A stretch of 64,000 bases of DNA from Acidithiobacillus sp. HP-2 (GTDB lineage Bacteria > Pseudomonadota > Gammaproteobacteria > Acidithiobacillales > Acidithiobacillaceae): assembly GCF_015100155.1 (NCBI RefSeq), contig NZ_JACKZA010000007.1, positions 62,001-126,000 of the forward strand, read 5' to 3'. A model generated the notes under the pieces. It did not search any database, had not been told where the DNA came from, and saw only the letters and a list, made by a program, of their open reading frames with translations. Within the stretch, counting starts at the first letter, position 1. Each line of letters starts with the position of its first letter. A program made the position numbers and the translations under genes. Below, piece after piece: positions 1 to 8,020 of this stretch.

Positions 1-182
1 GCATGTGCGCCCAGTTTACGCCTGCCGAGCTGGCCCAGTTGCACCGCATCAAGGCGGCCTTTGATCCCGAAGGGCGGCTGAATCCGGGCAAGGCCGTCCC
101 CAGTCTGCATCGCTGCGCAGAACTGGGAGCCATGCATGTGCATCATGGTCAATTACCTTTCCCGGAACTGGAGCGCTTTTAA
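1..182 (+). CDS. glcD: Glycolate oxidase subunit GlcD, C-terminal end (partial)
   Basis: The last 60 or so codons of a gene cut by the window edge, read in the frame ending at the TAA at 180-182. The visible tail contains FDPEGRLNPGKAVPS, the typical C-terminus of FAD-linked oxidases of the GlcD/D-lactate dehydrogenase type. GlcD is the flavin-binding catalytic subunit of membrane-associated glycolate oxidase, which converts glycolate to glyoxylate. The next gene starts 1 base after this stop, and both following genes are the partner subunits GlcE and GlcF, which supports the call. The substrate-binding and FAD domains are outside the window, so catalytic residues cannot be checked. Confidence 0.85.
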   Translation, partial: MCAQFTPAELAQLHRIKAAFDPEGRLNPGKAVPSLHRCAELGAMHVHHGQLPFPELERF

Positions 183-183
183 G

Positions 184-1248
184 ATGGATCAGCGCGAGCG
201 TTTGCAGGAACAGGTCCGCGAAGCCTTTCAGCAGTCGCGTCCCCTGCAGATTCAGGGGGCCGGGACCAAGCGCTTTTACGGCAGAAAAACTGCTGATGCG
301 GAACCGTTGCTATTGCGGGAGCATCAAGGGATTGTGGATTACGAACCCAGTGAACTGTTTGTGACCCTGCGGGCCGGGACAAGCCTGCAGACCTTGCAGG
401 AACAGTTGGCCGAAGCTGGCCAGATGCTGCCCTTCGAGCCGCCTTTTTTCGGGGCGGAAGCTACCATCGGTGGCACCCTGGCCTGTGGTTTTTCCGGTCC
501 ACGGCGGCCTTATGCGGGTTCTGCCCGGGATTACGTGCTGGGTGTGCACATGCTCAATGGTCTGGGAGAATCTTTGCGCTTTGGCGGACAGGTCATGAAA
601 AATGTGGCGGGCTATGATGTATCCCGTCTACTGGTAGGGTCTTTGGGTACCCTCGGCATTTTGCTGGAGGTGACGCTCAAAGTGTTGCCGCGTCCCGAGC
701 GGGAGCTCACCCTGGTACACGACACCGACATGGCTACAGCCATTGTCCGGATGAATCAATGGGCGGGCCAGCCCCTGCCCTTGTCAGCCAGTGCCTGGGA
801 TGGGGCCCACTTGTACCTGCGTCTGTCGGGGACGGAGAAAGCCGTCGCAGCGGCGCAGAGCAAAATCGGTGGAGCGGTGCTGGACGAAAACGACGGCATC
901 CTTTTCTGGAAAAATCTGCGTGAACATCGCCATGTATTTTTTCAGGGAAGCGCAGCACTCTGGCGGCTGGCAGTAGCGCCCGCCACGCCCCCCCTGGCTC
1001 TGCCCGGACAGACGCTTATTGAATGGGGTGGTGGACAGCGCTGGCTGCGCGGTCAACGGGATGCCAGCGCCCTGCAGACGCTGGCGGCTGAGCATGGCGG
1101 ACACGCCACCCTGTTTCGCGGCGGTGACCATGCCAAAGAGGTGTTCCAGCCTTTGCCGCCAGCCCTGTTCGCCCTGCATCAACGCCTGAAAAATGCGTTT
1201 GATCCGCACGGTATTTTGAATCCTGGTCGCCTGTACGCGGCCCTATAG
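184..1248 (+). CDS. glcE: Glycolate oxidase subunit GlcE (FAD-binding)
   Basis: A 354-residue protein, close to the 350 residues of E. coli GlcE. It is the second flavin-type subunit of glycolate oxidase. The N-terminal half is a PCMH-type FAD-binding domain: it shows QGAGTKRFYG near the start, then EATIGGTLACGFSGPRRP and the VMKNVAGYDVSRLLVGSLGTLG block typical of the family. It ends with FDPHGILNPGRLYAAL, the same C-terminal signature as GlcD. An in-frame codon at 136 would extend the protein, but that lies inside glcD. The ATG at 184 sits 1 base after the glcD stop and gives the normal length, so I chose it. It is cotranscribed with glcD and glcF. Confidence 0.93.
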   Translation: MDQRERLQEQVREAFQQSRPLQIQGAGTKRFYGRKTADAEPLLLREHQGIVDYEPSELFVTLRAGTSLQTLQEQLAEAGQMLPFEPPFFGAEATIGGTLACGFSGPRRPYAGSARDYVLGVHMLNGLGESLRFGGQVMKNVAGYDVSRLLVGSLGTLGILLEVTLKVLPRPERELTLVHDTDMATAIVRMNQWAGQPLPLSASAWDGAHLYLRLSGTEKAVAAAQSKIGGAVLDENDGILFWKNLREHRHVFFQGSAALWRLAVAPATPPLALPGQTLIEWGGGQRWLRGQRDASALQTLAAEHGGHATLFRGGDHAKEVFQPLPPALFALHQRLKNAFDPHGILNPGRLYAAL

Positions 1249-1256
1249 AGAAGCCT

Positions 1257-2507
1257 ATGCAAACCCGGATTGCTCCCCGTTTTGAGAATGACGCCGACAT
1301 TGTCGAAGCGGACAGTATTTTGCGGAGTTGCGTCCATTGCGGTTTTTGCACGGCAACCTGTCCCACCTATCAGCTACTGGGTGACGAACTGGACGGTCCC
1401 CGTGGCCGTATTTATCTCATCAAAGAGTTCCTGGCCGGCACGCCCGCCAGCGCTGAAACCCTCAAACATCTGGATCGTTGCCTGACTTGCCGCGCTTGTG
1501 AAACGACTTGTCCGTCCGGGGTACGCTATGCCCGCCTGGCGGAAATTGGTCGTGAACATCTGGAAAACGAAATTCCGCGTCAGGCCCTCGAGCGCCTGAA
1601 GCGCAATATGCTGCGTGCGGTGGTTCCTCATCCCGCGCGTTTTCGTCTGGCGCTGCAACTGGGGACCCTGTTCAAACCCTTTTTGCCGGAAGCCCTCGCC
1701 CGGAACATACCCGAATGGCCTGGCACAGCGCTTCCGGTGCCGCATCTGCTGCAAGCTGCGACGTCCGACCACCGGCCCACGGTGCTTGCCCTTGCGGGTT
1801 GTGTGCAAAGCGTCATGACGCCGCAAACCGAAGCGGCTCTGGAGCAGATTGCTGACCGGCTCGGTTATCACGTGGAAGTTCCCCCCGAGGCGGGGTGTTG
1901 TGGTGCCCTGAGTTTGCATCTCAACGCCCGCGCCGAAGCGCAGGATTACATGCGTCGGAATATTGATGCCTGGTGGCCGCATATCATAGCCGGTGCGGAG
2001 GCTATTCTGGTGAGCGCCAGTGGTTGTGGCAGCATGGTCAAGGAGTATGCCGAGGCTCTACAAAACGACCCCGATTATGCCGAAAAAGCCCGGCAAGTAG
2101 CGGCGTTGGCACGGGACCCCAGTGAATGGCTGCTCGAACACCTGGAAGCCCTGCCGCTGGAGCACAAAAATCGTGGCCCGTTGGCCTTTCACGCGCCGTG
2201 TTCACTGCAACATGCACAACGGCTGCTGGGTAAGGTCGAAGCCCTGCTGGAACGCGCAGGCTACCAGTTGACGGCGGTTGCCGATGCGCATCTTTGCTGC
2301 GGTTCTGCCGGTACCTACTCCATTTTGCAGCCGGATTTATCCCGGCAACTCCGTGAGCAAAAGCTGGACGCCCTGCAACAGGGCGAACCCTGCGCTATTG
2401 CTACCGCCAATGTCGGTTGCCAGTTGCATTTACAGGGGGGTACGGAGCTGCCGGTCCGCCATTGGCTGGAGTTGCTGGCGGAGTCGTTGCTGTCTAAAAA
2501 ACCCTAA
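1257..2507 (+). CDS. glcF: Glycolate oxidase iron-sulfur subunit GlcF
   Basis: A 416-residue protein, against about 407 in E. coli. GlcF carries electrons from the GlcD/GlcE flavins toward the membrane quinone pool. Two 4Fe-4S ferredoxin motifs lie near the N-terminus: CVHCGFCTATCP (about residues 22-33) and CLTCRACETTCPSG (about 73-86). Two CCG-type cysteine-rich domains follow, seen as AGCCGALS and LCCGSAG. Together they form the usual GlcF/heterodisulfide-reductase-like architecture. The gene starts 8 bases after glcE. Its TAA overlaps the stop codon of the convergent corA-like gene, so no dedicated terminator fits between them. Confidence 0.95.
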   Translation: MQTRIAPRFENDADIVEADSILRSCVHCGFCTATCPTYQLLGDELDGPRGRIYLIKEFLAGTPASAETLKHLDRCLTCRACETTCPSGVRYARLAEIGREHLENEIPRQALERLKRNMLRAVVPHPARFRLALQLGTLFKPFLPEALARNIPEWPGTALPVPHLLQAATSDHRPTVLALAGCVQSVMTPQTEAALEQIADRLGYHVEVPPEAGCCGALSLHLNARAEAQDYMRRNIDAWWPHIIAGAEAILVSASGCGSMVKEYAEALQNDPDYAEKARQVAALARDPSEWLLEHLEALPLEHKNRGPLAFHAPCSLQHAQRLLGKVEALLERAGYQLTAVADAHLCCGSAGTYSILQPDLSRQLREQKLDALQQGEPCAIATANVGCQLHLQGGTELPVRHWLELLAESLLSKKP

Positions 2508-3418
2508 TCCAGCCGTAACCAGCCCTTGCGGTAAAATATCCAGGCAGTAAGTGCTTCCACCAGTACCAGGCCGCCGGTAACGGCGACAAATCCATAACGC
2601 CAGTGGGGTAGGGGTCCCAGGGGGACGTTCATGGCCGCCGCGCCCGGTATGAACAACGGAATGGTGACCAGAATAATCAGCGCCGCCATGAATTTGAACA
2701 GATGGTTCACGTTGTTGTGCACCACATAAGCGTAAGATTCCAGCAATTCATTGATGGTTTCCTGGTCGCTATCCACCTGATCACGAACCTGTGACAGTTC
2801 AATTCGCGTATCTTCATGAATTTCCACGAGATCGTGATCTTCCTTGGGCAGGAACAGACCGATTTCACTGACCACATACTCCAGTTGCAGCAAGCCCAGA
2901 TCCAGGGCCAGGAGGCGGTCGTGAATATCCAGTCCCCGGTACACCACATCATGGCGCTGGGCCTGCCGTAAATCCCGTTCGACCATGGCCATTTCCCGGG
3001 CCACAGCGCGCGCAGTGGGCAGGTACAGGCGGGTCACCTCGGCGATGATGCGCAGGACAAGTTCCCAGCGTTTACGTGGTTTATCTGGATCAATCAGCTG
3101 GTTGAGAAAGGGGATTTCCTGATCCGCCAGGGTCACGAAATAACCCGGTACAAAATAAACGCTGAGAGGCACCAGAGAAAACTGGCCGATGCGCCCATCT
3201 TCCGGTATCGGCACCTGAAATTGCAGGGAAATCAGTCGTTCTTCCTTGATCAGCGGCCGCGATGCCTCGCCTTCCAGGCGTTTGCGCAGAAAGCTTTCGG
3301 GAATATCCAGCGTCATGGCGGCCTGACTCAGTTCCAGGGCCGAAGGATTGACCAGGGCCATCCAGCTGCGCCGGTTGGCGTTGCCCGAAAGCAGGCAGTC
3401 TCGCGTAATTCGCAGCAT
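2504..3418 (-). CDS. CorA-family protein with AMN in place of GMN
   Basis: A 304-residue member of the CorA/2-TM-GxN divalent cation channel family and the last gene of a four-paralogue tandem. It has the usual long cytoplasmic N-terminal part, then the pre-membrane helix with YAYVVHNNVNHLFK, two C-terminal membrane segments and a short basic tail. The signature between the two membrane helices, normally GMN, reads AMN here (GAAAMNVPLG). GMN is the ion-selectivity loop of CorA, so transport activity or selectivity is uncertain. I chose the ATG at 3418 over an upstream codon at 3472. It has a GGGAGAAG ribosome-binding site and lies just after the stop of the preceding paralogue. Confidence 0.82.
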   Translation of the reverse strand: MLRITRDCLLSGNANRRSWMALVNPSALELSQAAMTLDIPESFLRKRLEGEASRPLIKEERLISLQFQVPIPEDGRIGQFSLVPLSVYFVPGYFVTLADQEIPFLNQLIDPDKPRKRWELVLRIIAEVTRLYLPTARAVAREMAMVERDLRQAQRHDVVYRGLDIHDRLLALDLGLLQLEYVVSEIGLFLPKEDHDLVEIHEDTRIELSQVRDQVDSDQETINELLESYAYVVHNNVNHLFKFMAALIILVTIPLFIPGAAAMNVPLGPLPHWRYGFVAVTGGLVLVEALTAWIFYRKGWLRLD

Positions 3419-3431
3419 GTCCCGCTTCTCC

Positions 3432-4334
3432 CTACATTGCAAAAAAGCCGTGTTTTCTGGCCCAGATGGCAAACATCAGGGTGGCTCCGAAAACATAGGC
3501 AAGCAGGCCGAACCACAGATAATGCCAGTGTTCCAGCGGGAGAATGGTCATCATGTGAAAAGGCATGATAAAGGCAATGGGCATCATCAGCAGCGCCAGC
3601 CATACCGTCATGACCTTCATGACGGTATGCGCATTATTCTGAATGATGCCGTTGTAGGCATTGGTGACGGTCAAATAACGCTCATAGACCAGATTGACGA
3701 CATCTTCCATGCGCCGTTGTTCGCGCAGGGCAGCATCCAGCAAGGGATAAGTCGAAGCATCGCCGGGCGTGGCCCGCAAGGCGTCGCGCAAAATCAGTCC
3801 GGTTTCGCGCAAGGCGATGACCAGTTCTCCCAGATCCCGGTTCAGGACCACGATTTCGCGCAGCTCACGGTTACCCATGGCGGTTTTCAGGGCCATACGC
3901 AGTTCCTGGAGACGATCCACCAACACCCGGGCGACCCGTTCATGACTGTAGATGATGTTGAGCAGAATTCTTTGCAGAAGATCGCCACGGGCATTTTGCT
4001 GCAGGCTGCCGAGCCAATCCTGCTGCAGGGTTGCCAGCAGGGCGTCTTCAGCGATGATGACCAGGCGCCCGGGGCTGTCGTGCTGCACAATCAGGTGGCT
4101 TACCCGTGCGACAGTCCCAAATCGGGCATCTTCTTCCAGCAGGGCAACGGGCAGCCGCAGGATGATTTCTTCGCCTTCACAATACAGGCGCTGGTCTTCA
4201 CTATGGCGCAGCAGATTTCCCAGTCCGCTGCAGGAGGGGGCCTGTTCCGGGTTGAGCAGAAATAATCCCGGACCCGTGCAAGATGTACTGGAATTCCAGT
4301 CACCAACCGCCATGTCGAAATAACGGGCCGTCAT
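3432..4334 (-). CDS. CorA-family protein lacking the GMN motif (HMM)
   Basis: A 300-residue CorA-like protein, third in transcription order of the cluster. The pre-membrane YNGIIQNNAHTVMK segment aligns with the CorA 'QNN' region. Two C-terminal hydrophobic helices follow. The loop between them reads PFHMMTILPLEHW, aligning with YGMNVPLPLQDW of the next paralogue, so GMN has become HMM. Loss of both Gly and Asn normally abolishes CorA transport. This product may be a regulatory or structural subunit, or a degenerating copy, although the frame is intact throughout. The ATG at 4334 was chosen because it follows a GAGG ribosome-binding site and the stop of the upstream paralogue. An in-frame start at 4373 would overlap that gene. 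Confidence 0.78.
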   Translation of the reverse strand: MTARYFDMAVGDWNSSTSCTGPGLFLLNPEQAPSCSGLGNLLRHSEDQRLYCEGEEIILRLPVALLEEDARFGTVARVSHLIVQHDSPGRLVIIAEDALLATLQQDWLGSLQQNARGDLLQRILLNIIYSHERVARVLVDRLQELRMALKTAMGNRELREIVVLNRDLGELVIALRETGLILRDALRATPGDASTYPLLDAALREQRRMEDVVNLVYERYLTVTNAYNGIIQNNAHTVMKVMTVWLALLMMPIAFIMPFHMMTILPLEHWHYLWFGLLAYVFGATLMFAIWARKHGFFAM

Positions 4335-4341
4335 CGTTGCC

Positions 4342-5283
4342 TCAGATCCAGTCTTTTTTGCGGAAAAATACAAAGAGCAGCCCGGAAATGAGAAAACCCC
4401 CGCCCATCAGTACCGGCCAGGCATAAGTCCAGTCCTGCAGGGGTAAAGGAACGTTCATCCCGTAAATACTGGCCACCGTAGCGGGCGATGCCACCACCAC
4501 GGTCCAGGCGGTAATGATTTTCAGGGTGTTGCTGATGTTGTTCTGGAGTACGCCCACATAAGCATCCATCATGTTGGTAATGGTGGATGCATAAATTTCC
4601 GTCATATCCCGGGCCTGCTGCAAGTCAATCAGGGCATCGGCAATGTCTTCCAGATCGCCTTCATCCTGAAGGAGCATGGGCAGGCGCAGGGTTTGCTGGG
4701 CCACGGAAATGTTGCCCTTGAGCGCGGCAGAAAACAGAATCAGACTTTTGTTCAGCGCCAGCAGCCGGAAAAATTCATTATTGTTCTGCGAGTCGCGGAG
4801 GATTTTTTCGGTGGCGGCAATTTCGGCGTTGATGAGGCGCAATGCCCGCAGAAAATCCCGGGCAATAGCCTGGAAAATTTCGGCGAGCAGTCCCCGGACA
4901 TGGAGGATTTTGCCGCGCTGACGCTGGCTGCGGAGTTCGTCCCATAATGCCAGGGGATGCGCGCTGGCGGTGACCATCTGCTGGGGCAGCAGCCAGAGTC
5001 CTACCGGCAGGGTCCGGAAGCGGAGTTCCGCATCGTCCTGCATGGGGGCCGGTACTTTCAAAATGATCAGGGCCACATCCCCGTCGCGCTCCAGACGCGG
5101 ACGTTCGTCTTCATCGGAAACGTCCTGAAACAGATAGTCGGGTACCTGCAGATGTTTGGCGACAAATTCCAGTTCGGCCTGGCTGGGTGCCACCACCTGA
5201 ATCCAGGTGGCACGGGGGGGCCACTGAAAATCACTGGTGATTTCCAGCTGGGCATCCGTTTTATCGTCAAACCAGTGCAGCAT
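4342..5283 (-). CDS. corA: CorA-family magnesium/cobalt transporter (GMN intact)
   Basis: A 313-residue CorA-family protein and the only one of the four paralogues with the canonical YGMN signature (VASIYGMNVPLPLQ) between its two C-terminal membrane helices. CorA proteins are pentameric inner-membrane Mg2+ channels (also Co2+ and Ni2+) with a large cytoplasmic sensor domain. That domain accounts for residues 1 to about 245 here. The pre-membrane stretch MMDAYVGVLQNNISNTLK matches the family. A GGAGAGG ribosome-binding site precedes the ATG at 5283. This is the most likely functional channel of the cluster. Whether it assembles with the neighbouring variants is open. Confidence 0.88.
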   Translation of the reverse strand: MLHWFDDKTDAQLEITSDFQWPPRATWIQVVAPSQAELEFVAKHLQVPDYLFQDVSDEDERPRLERDGDVALIILKVPAPMQDDAELRFRTLPVGLWLLPQQMVTASAHPLALWDELRSQRQRGKILHVRGLLAEIFQAIARDFLRALRLINAEIAATEKILRDSQNNNEFFRLLALNKSLILFSAALKGNISVAQQTLRLPMLLQDEGDLEDIADALIDLQQARDMTEIYASTITNMMDAYVGVLQNNISNTLKIITAWTVVVASPATVASIYGMNVPLPLQDWTYAWPVLMGGGFLISGLLFVFFRKKDWI

Positions 5284-5313
5284 CCTGCCTCTCCTTTATA
5301 GACTCCTGCCCGA

Positions 5314-6249
5314 TCATATCCAGCCCTTGCGCTTGAAAAATGCGGCCAATCCCCCGGAAATACCCAGCCCCGAACACACTATCACCCAGAAAATCCAGTG
5401 GGTTTTCTGAAAGGGCAGGGTCGTGTTTACCCCATACAGGGTGGCCAGCATACTCGGTACATAAAATATCATGGCCAGAACGGTCACAACCTTAAGCCCG
5501 TGGTTGATATTGTTTTGGACCATACCGGCATAGGCATCCATCATCGACGTGCTGGTTCCGGCATACACCCGGGCGCGTTCATGGGCCACCTGCAACTCCA
5601 GTAAGGCCGTATCGACCTGTCGGGTTGCTGGCAGATCATCGCGAATTTCTGCCAGACGCGAAATCTTGAAGGCCGTGGCAATGTTGCCGACCAGAGCCAC
5701 TTCAAAACGGGTCAGACTTTTACTGATTTCCAGCAAGGTGAAAAAGTCACCATTACTTTGCGTCCAATCCAGTTGCCGTTCATTTTCATGGATGGCCATG
5801 TTCAGTTGATGCAGGGCATCTTCATAACTCTGGGCCAGTATTTTAAGAATCGCCGCAAGTATCTCGATGCTTTCCGGAGGGCTGGAAAGATGCTCCAACT
5901 GCTCAAAAAAAGGCGAGAGCGAGGGCAGGTCTTCGGCCAGCAGCGTGGTCAGACTTTGCTGGTGCAGAACCATTCCCAATGGCCGCAAAGTCCAGGCATC
6001 GTCGACGCTGCCCCGCACCGGAAACTGCAAAGTGAGAAACACCCGATTTTCTTCTCGCCGCAACCAGGAGCGTTCATCGGGGTCGAGAATGTCCTGGGCA
6101 AAATCCCAGTCATCAGCAAGCTGCCCGGCCTGTACCCAGTCGGCGGGTTTCGGCGCCGTCAGATGTTGCCAGCCCTTCACCTGATCCGGAATAATTTGCT
6201 CTTCCGAATGGGCGGTTACGGGATGATCTGCTGGGGGAAATACATCCAT
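5314..6249 (-). CDS. CorA-family protein with GVN variant motif
   Basis: A 311-residue CorA-like protein and the first gene transcribed in the four-paralogue tandem. The cytoplasmic domain is followed by [18 protein letters not shown] and two membrane helices. The inter-helix signature reads YGVN ([14 protein letters not shown]), a GxN variant. ZntB-type members of this family, which move Zn2+, also carry non-GMN GxN motifs, so an altered substrate is possible but not shown. A GGAGAAC ribosome-binding site precedes the ATG at 6249. About 140 bases separate it from the divergent moaB-like gene, and that gap should hold the promoter for the whole corA cluster. Confidence 0.83.
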   Translation of the reverse strand: MDVFPPADHPVTAHSEEQIIPDQVKGWQHLTAPKPADWVQAGQLADDWDFAQDILDPDERSWLRREENRVFLTLQFPVRGSVDDAWTLRPLGMVLHQQSLTTLLAEDLPSLSPFFEQLEHLSSPPESIEILAAILKILAQSYEDALHQLNMAIHENERQLDWTQSNGDFFTLLEISKSLTRFEVALVGNIATAFKISRLAEIRDDLPATRQVDTALLELQVAHERARVYAGTSTSMMDAYAGMVQNNINHGLKVVTVLAMIFYVPSMLATLYGVNTTLPFQKTHWIFWVIVCSGLGISGGLAAFFKRKGWI

Positions 6250-6392
6250 GGATGTTCTCCAGATCAGAGGCGGGCGTTAGGGCACCAGTGTCTGGCCTGT
6301 TCCCGGTCAGGGGTACTCAGCCGGCACATTTGGAGCACGGGACGAGGCCTTTTATACTGGACTTCCGTGTCGCCTGTAAAGGAAATTCAGCT

Positions 6393-6935
6393 GTGAGTAA
6401 TGTGCATTCTGCAACTGATAGTAAAGTCTTTAATCCTCTCGCCATTGCCATCCTCACTGTTTCCGATACCCGCACCCCGGAAACCGACAAATCCGGCGAC
6501 AAAATTGCGGAGCTGGCCCTGGCCGCTGGGCACCAGATAGCGGCGCGCTGCATCCTGCCCGATACGGCGGAAACCCTTCGCCAGCAGATGCAAAGCTGGA
6601 TAAGCGATCCGACCATTGACGTCATCATCGCCACCGGCGGCACCGGGGTCACCGGGCGGGACGTAACCCCGGAGGCCCTCGCACCCCTGATCAGCAAACC
6701 CATTCCGGGCTTTGGTGAATTATTCCGCATGTTGTCCTATGAAGAAATTGGCACCAGCACCATTCAGTCCCGGGCCGAAGCCGCCATTTGTACGGGCACC
6801 ATCGTTTTTTTGCTGCCCGGTTCTACTGGAGGCGTCCGGTTGGGTATGGAAGCCATCATCATTCCGCAACTGGATAACCGGCATCGCCCCTGCAATCTCA
6901 GTGAGTTGTTACCGCGTATTCGTCATGAACACTGA
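6393..6935 (+). CDS. moaB: MoaB/Mog family molybdopterin adenylyltransferase-like protein
   Basis: A 180-residue MoCF-biosynthesis-domain protein. The family adenylylates molybdopterin or is otherwise involved in molybdenum cofactor assembly in the cytoplasm. The start [20 protein letters not shown] and the nucleotide-binding [19 protein letters not shown] are both diagnostic, as is [13 protein letters not shown] near the end. I chose the GTG at 6393, preceded by AAAGGA at 6378-6383. The open frame extends upstream to 6252, but that stretch has no family similarity. MoaB and Mog cannot be separated securely by eye. The length (about 170 in E. coli MoaB, 195 in Mog) slightly favours MoaB. Confidence 0.85.
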   Translation: MSNVHSATDSKVFNPLAIAILTVSDTRTPETDKSGDKIAELALAAGHQIAARCILPDTAETLRQQMQSWISDPTIDVIIATGGTGVTGRDVTPEALAPLISKPIPGFGELFRMLSYEEIGTSTIQSRAEAAICTGTIVFLLPGSTGGVRLGMEAIIIPQLDNRHRPCNLSELLPRIRHEH

Positions 6936-6943
6936 TCTTTTTC

Positions 6944-7513
6944 ATGTCTGAAGACGCAGCAGATCGGCAGGCGCGCTGGAATAACTGCTACGCCGGGAGC
7001 GACGCCCAGGCGGCAACGCCTCTGCCCCTGCTCAAGGCGCAGGCAGCTTTGCTACCCGCACAGGGCAAGGCGCTGGATCTTGCCTGTGGTCGGGGGGCTA
7101 ATGCCTTGTTCCTCGCCAGACGGGGTTTGGAAACCTGGGCCTGGGATTACGCCGACCCGGCCATTGCCGTCGTCCAGCAGGCAGCGGCGGGGCTGCCCCT
7201 CCATGCCCAATGCCGGGATGTGCTGGCGCAGCCACCGGAGCCGGACAGCTTCGACGTGATCGTGGTTGCCCATTTTTTACACCGCCCGCTTTTCCCGATA
7301 TTGGCGCAGGCCTTAAAAGCCCACGGTTTGCTGTTCTACGAAACCTGGGCCGGGCTTTATGCCGGGCGCGGACCACGAAATCCGGATTTTCGTCTGCGTC
7401 CGGGTGAATTGAAGCATGCCTTCCCCGCGTTGCAGTTGCTGATGCTGGAGGAAGACGCCGACCGCAGCGCTGGCGTCTGGAGAGCGCCTGCCGGCCCTGT
7501 TACACTGACGTAA
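6944..7513 (+). CDS. Class I SAM-dependent methyltransferase, small
   Basis: A 189-residue protein with a class I Rossmann methyltransferase fold. Motif I is LDLACGRGANALFLARRG (about residues 45-62), the acidic motif II is WAWDYADPAI, and motif IV is DSFDVIVVAHFLHRP. It resembles the TehB-like or 'methyltransferase domain-containing' proteins often annotated in tellurite-resistance families. The substrate is not predictable from sequence. It starts 8 bases after the moaB-like stop with no obvious Shine-Dalgarno sequence, so its translation may be coupled to the upstream gene. It is probably part of the 6393-8020 transcription unit. Confidence 0.8.
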   Translation: MSEDAADRQARWNNCYAGSDAQAATPLPLLKAQAALLPAQGKALDLACGRGANALFLARRGLETWAWDYADPAIAVVQQAAAGLPLHAQCRDVLAQPPEPDSFDVIVVAHFLHRPLFPILAQALKAHGLLFYETWAGLYAGRGPRNPDFRLRPGELKHAFPALQLLMLEEDADRSAGVWRAPAGPVTLT

Positions 7514-7543
7514 TTTACTGATCTACAAAGAGGAAGACCAGCA

Positions 7544-8020
7544 ATGACCCGGAATGGCCGTTTGAGCATTATTGTCTTCGCCATCATTTCCCTGAGTGCC
7601 TGCGCCAAGCTGCCCGTCAAGGTGGCTGAACCCGCTGCGCCAGCAGCCAAAACAGATACCAAGGCCGCCGCGCCGGACATGCACAGCAGCCAGACGGCCC
7701 TCGACTGGGCCGGGACCTACGTGGGTACCCTGCCCTGCGCCGATTGTCCCGGAGTGCGCGAAACCCTGGTGCTGCACAAAGACCAAACCTATGCCCTGAG
7801 CACCCACTATATGGACCGTCCGGGTTCGGCCTTTTCGCGCAGTAACAGCTTCACCTGGATCAATGGTCAAACTATCCGGCTGGAAGGCATGCAACAACCC
7901 ATGTACTTTCGGGTAGGAGAAAACCAGCTTATTCAGTTGGGAATGGATGGCCAGCCCATTACCGGACCAATGGCGGCAAAAATGGTGTTGAAGAAAACGC
8001 AAACAGGAAAAACCCAATGA
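7544..8020 (+). CDS. NlpE-like copper/envelope-stress lipoprotein
   Basis: A 158-residue secreted lipoprotein. Residues 1 to about 20 are a signal peptide ending in a lipobox (LSAC). A low-complexity Ala/Pro/Lys linker follows, then the NlpE N-terminal domain: [32 protein letters not shown], including the CxxC pair of NlpE proteins. E. coli NlpE is an outer-membrane lipoprotein that signals surface and copper stress through Cpx; only its N-terminal domain is matched here. A strong AGAGGAAG ribosome-binding site precedes the ATG. The stop overlaps the hsdM start (ATGA), so restriction-modification genes appear to be translationally coupled to this envelope gene. Confidence 0.85.
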   Translation: MTRNGRLSIIVFAIISLSACAKLPVKVAEPAAPAAKTDTKAAAPDMHSSQTALDWAGTYVGTLPCADCPGVRETLVLHKDQTYALSTHYMDRPGSAFSRSNSFTWINGQTIRLEGMQQPMYFRVGENQLIQLGMDGQPITGPMAAKMVLKKTQTGKTQ

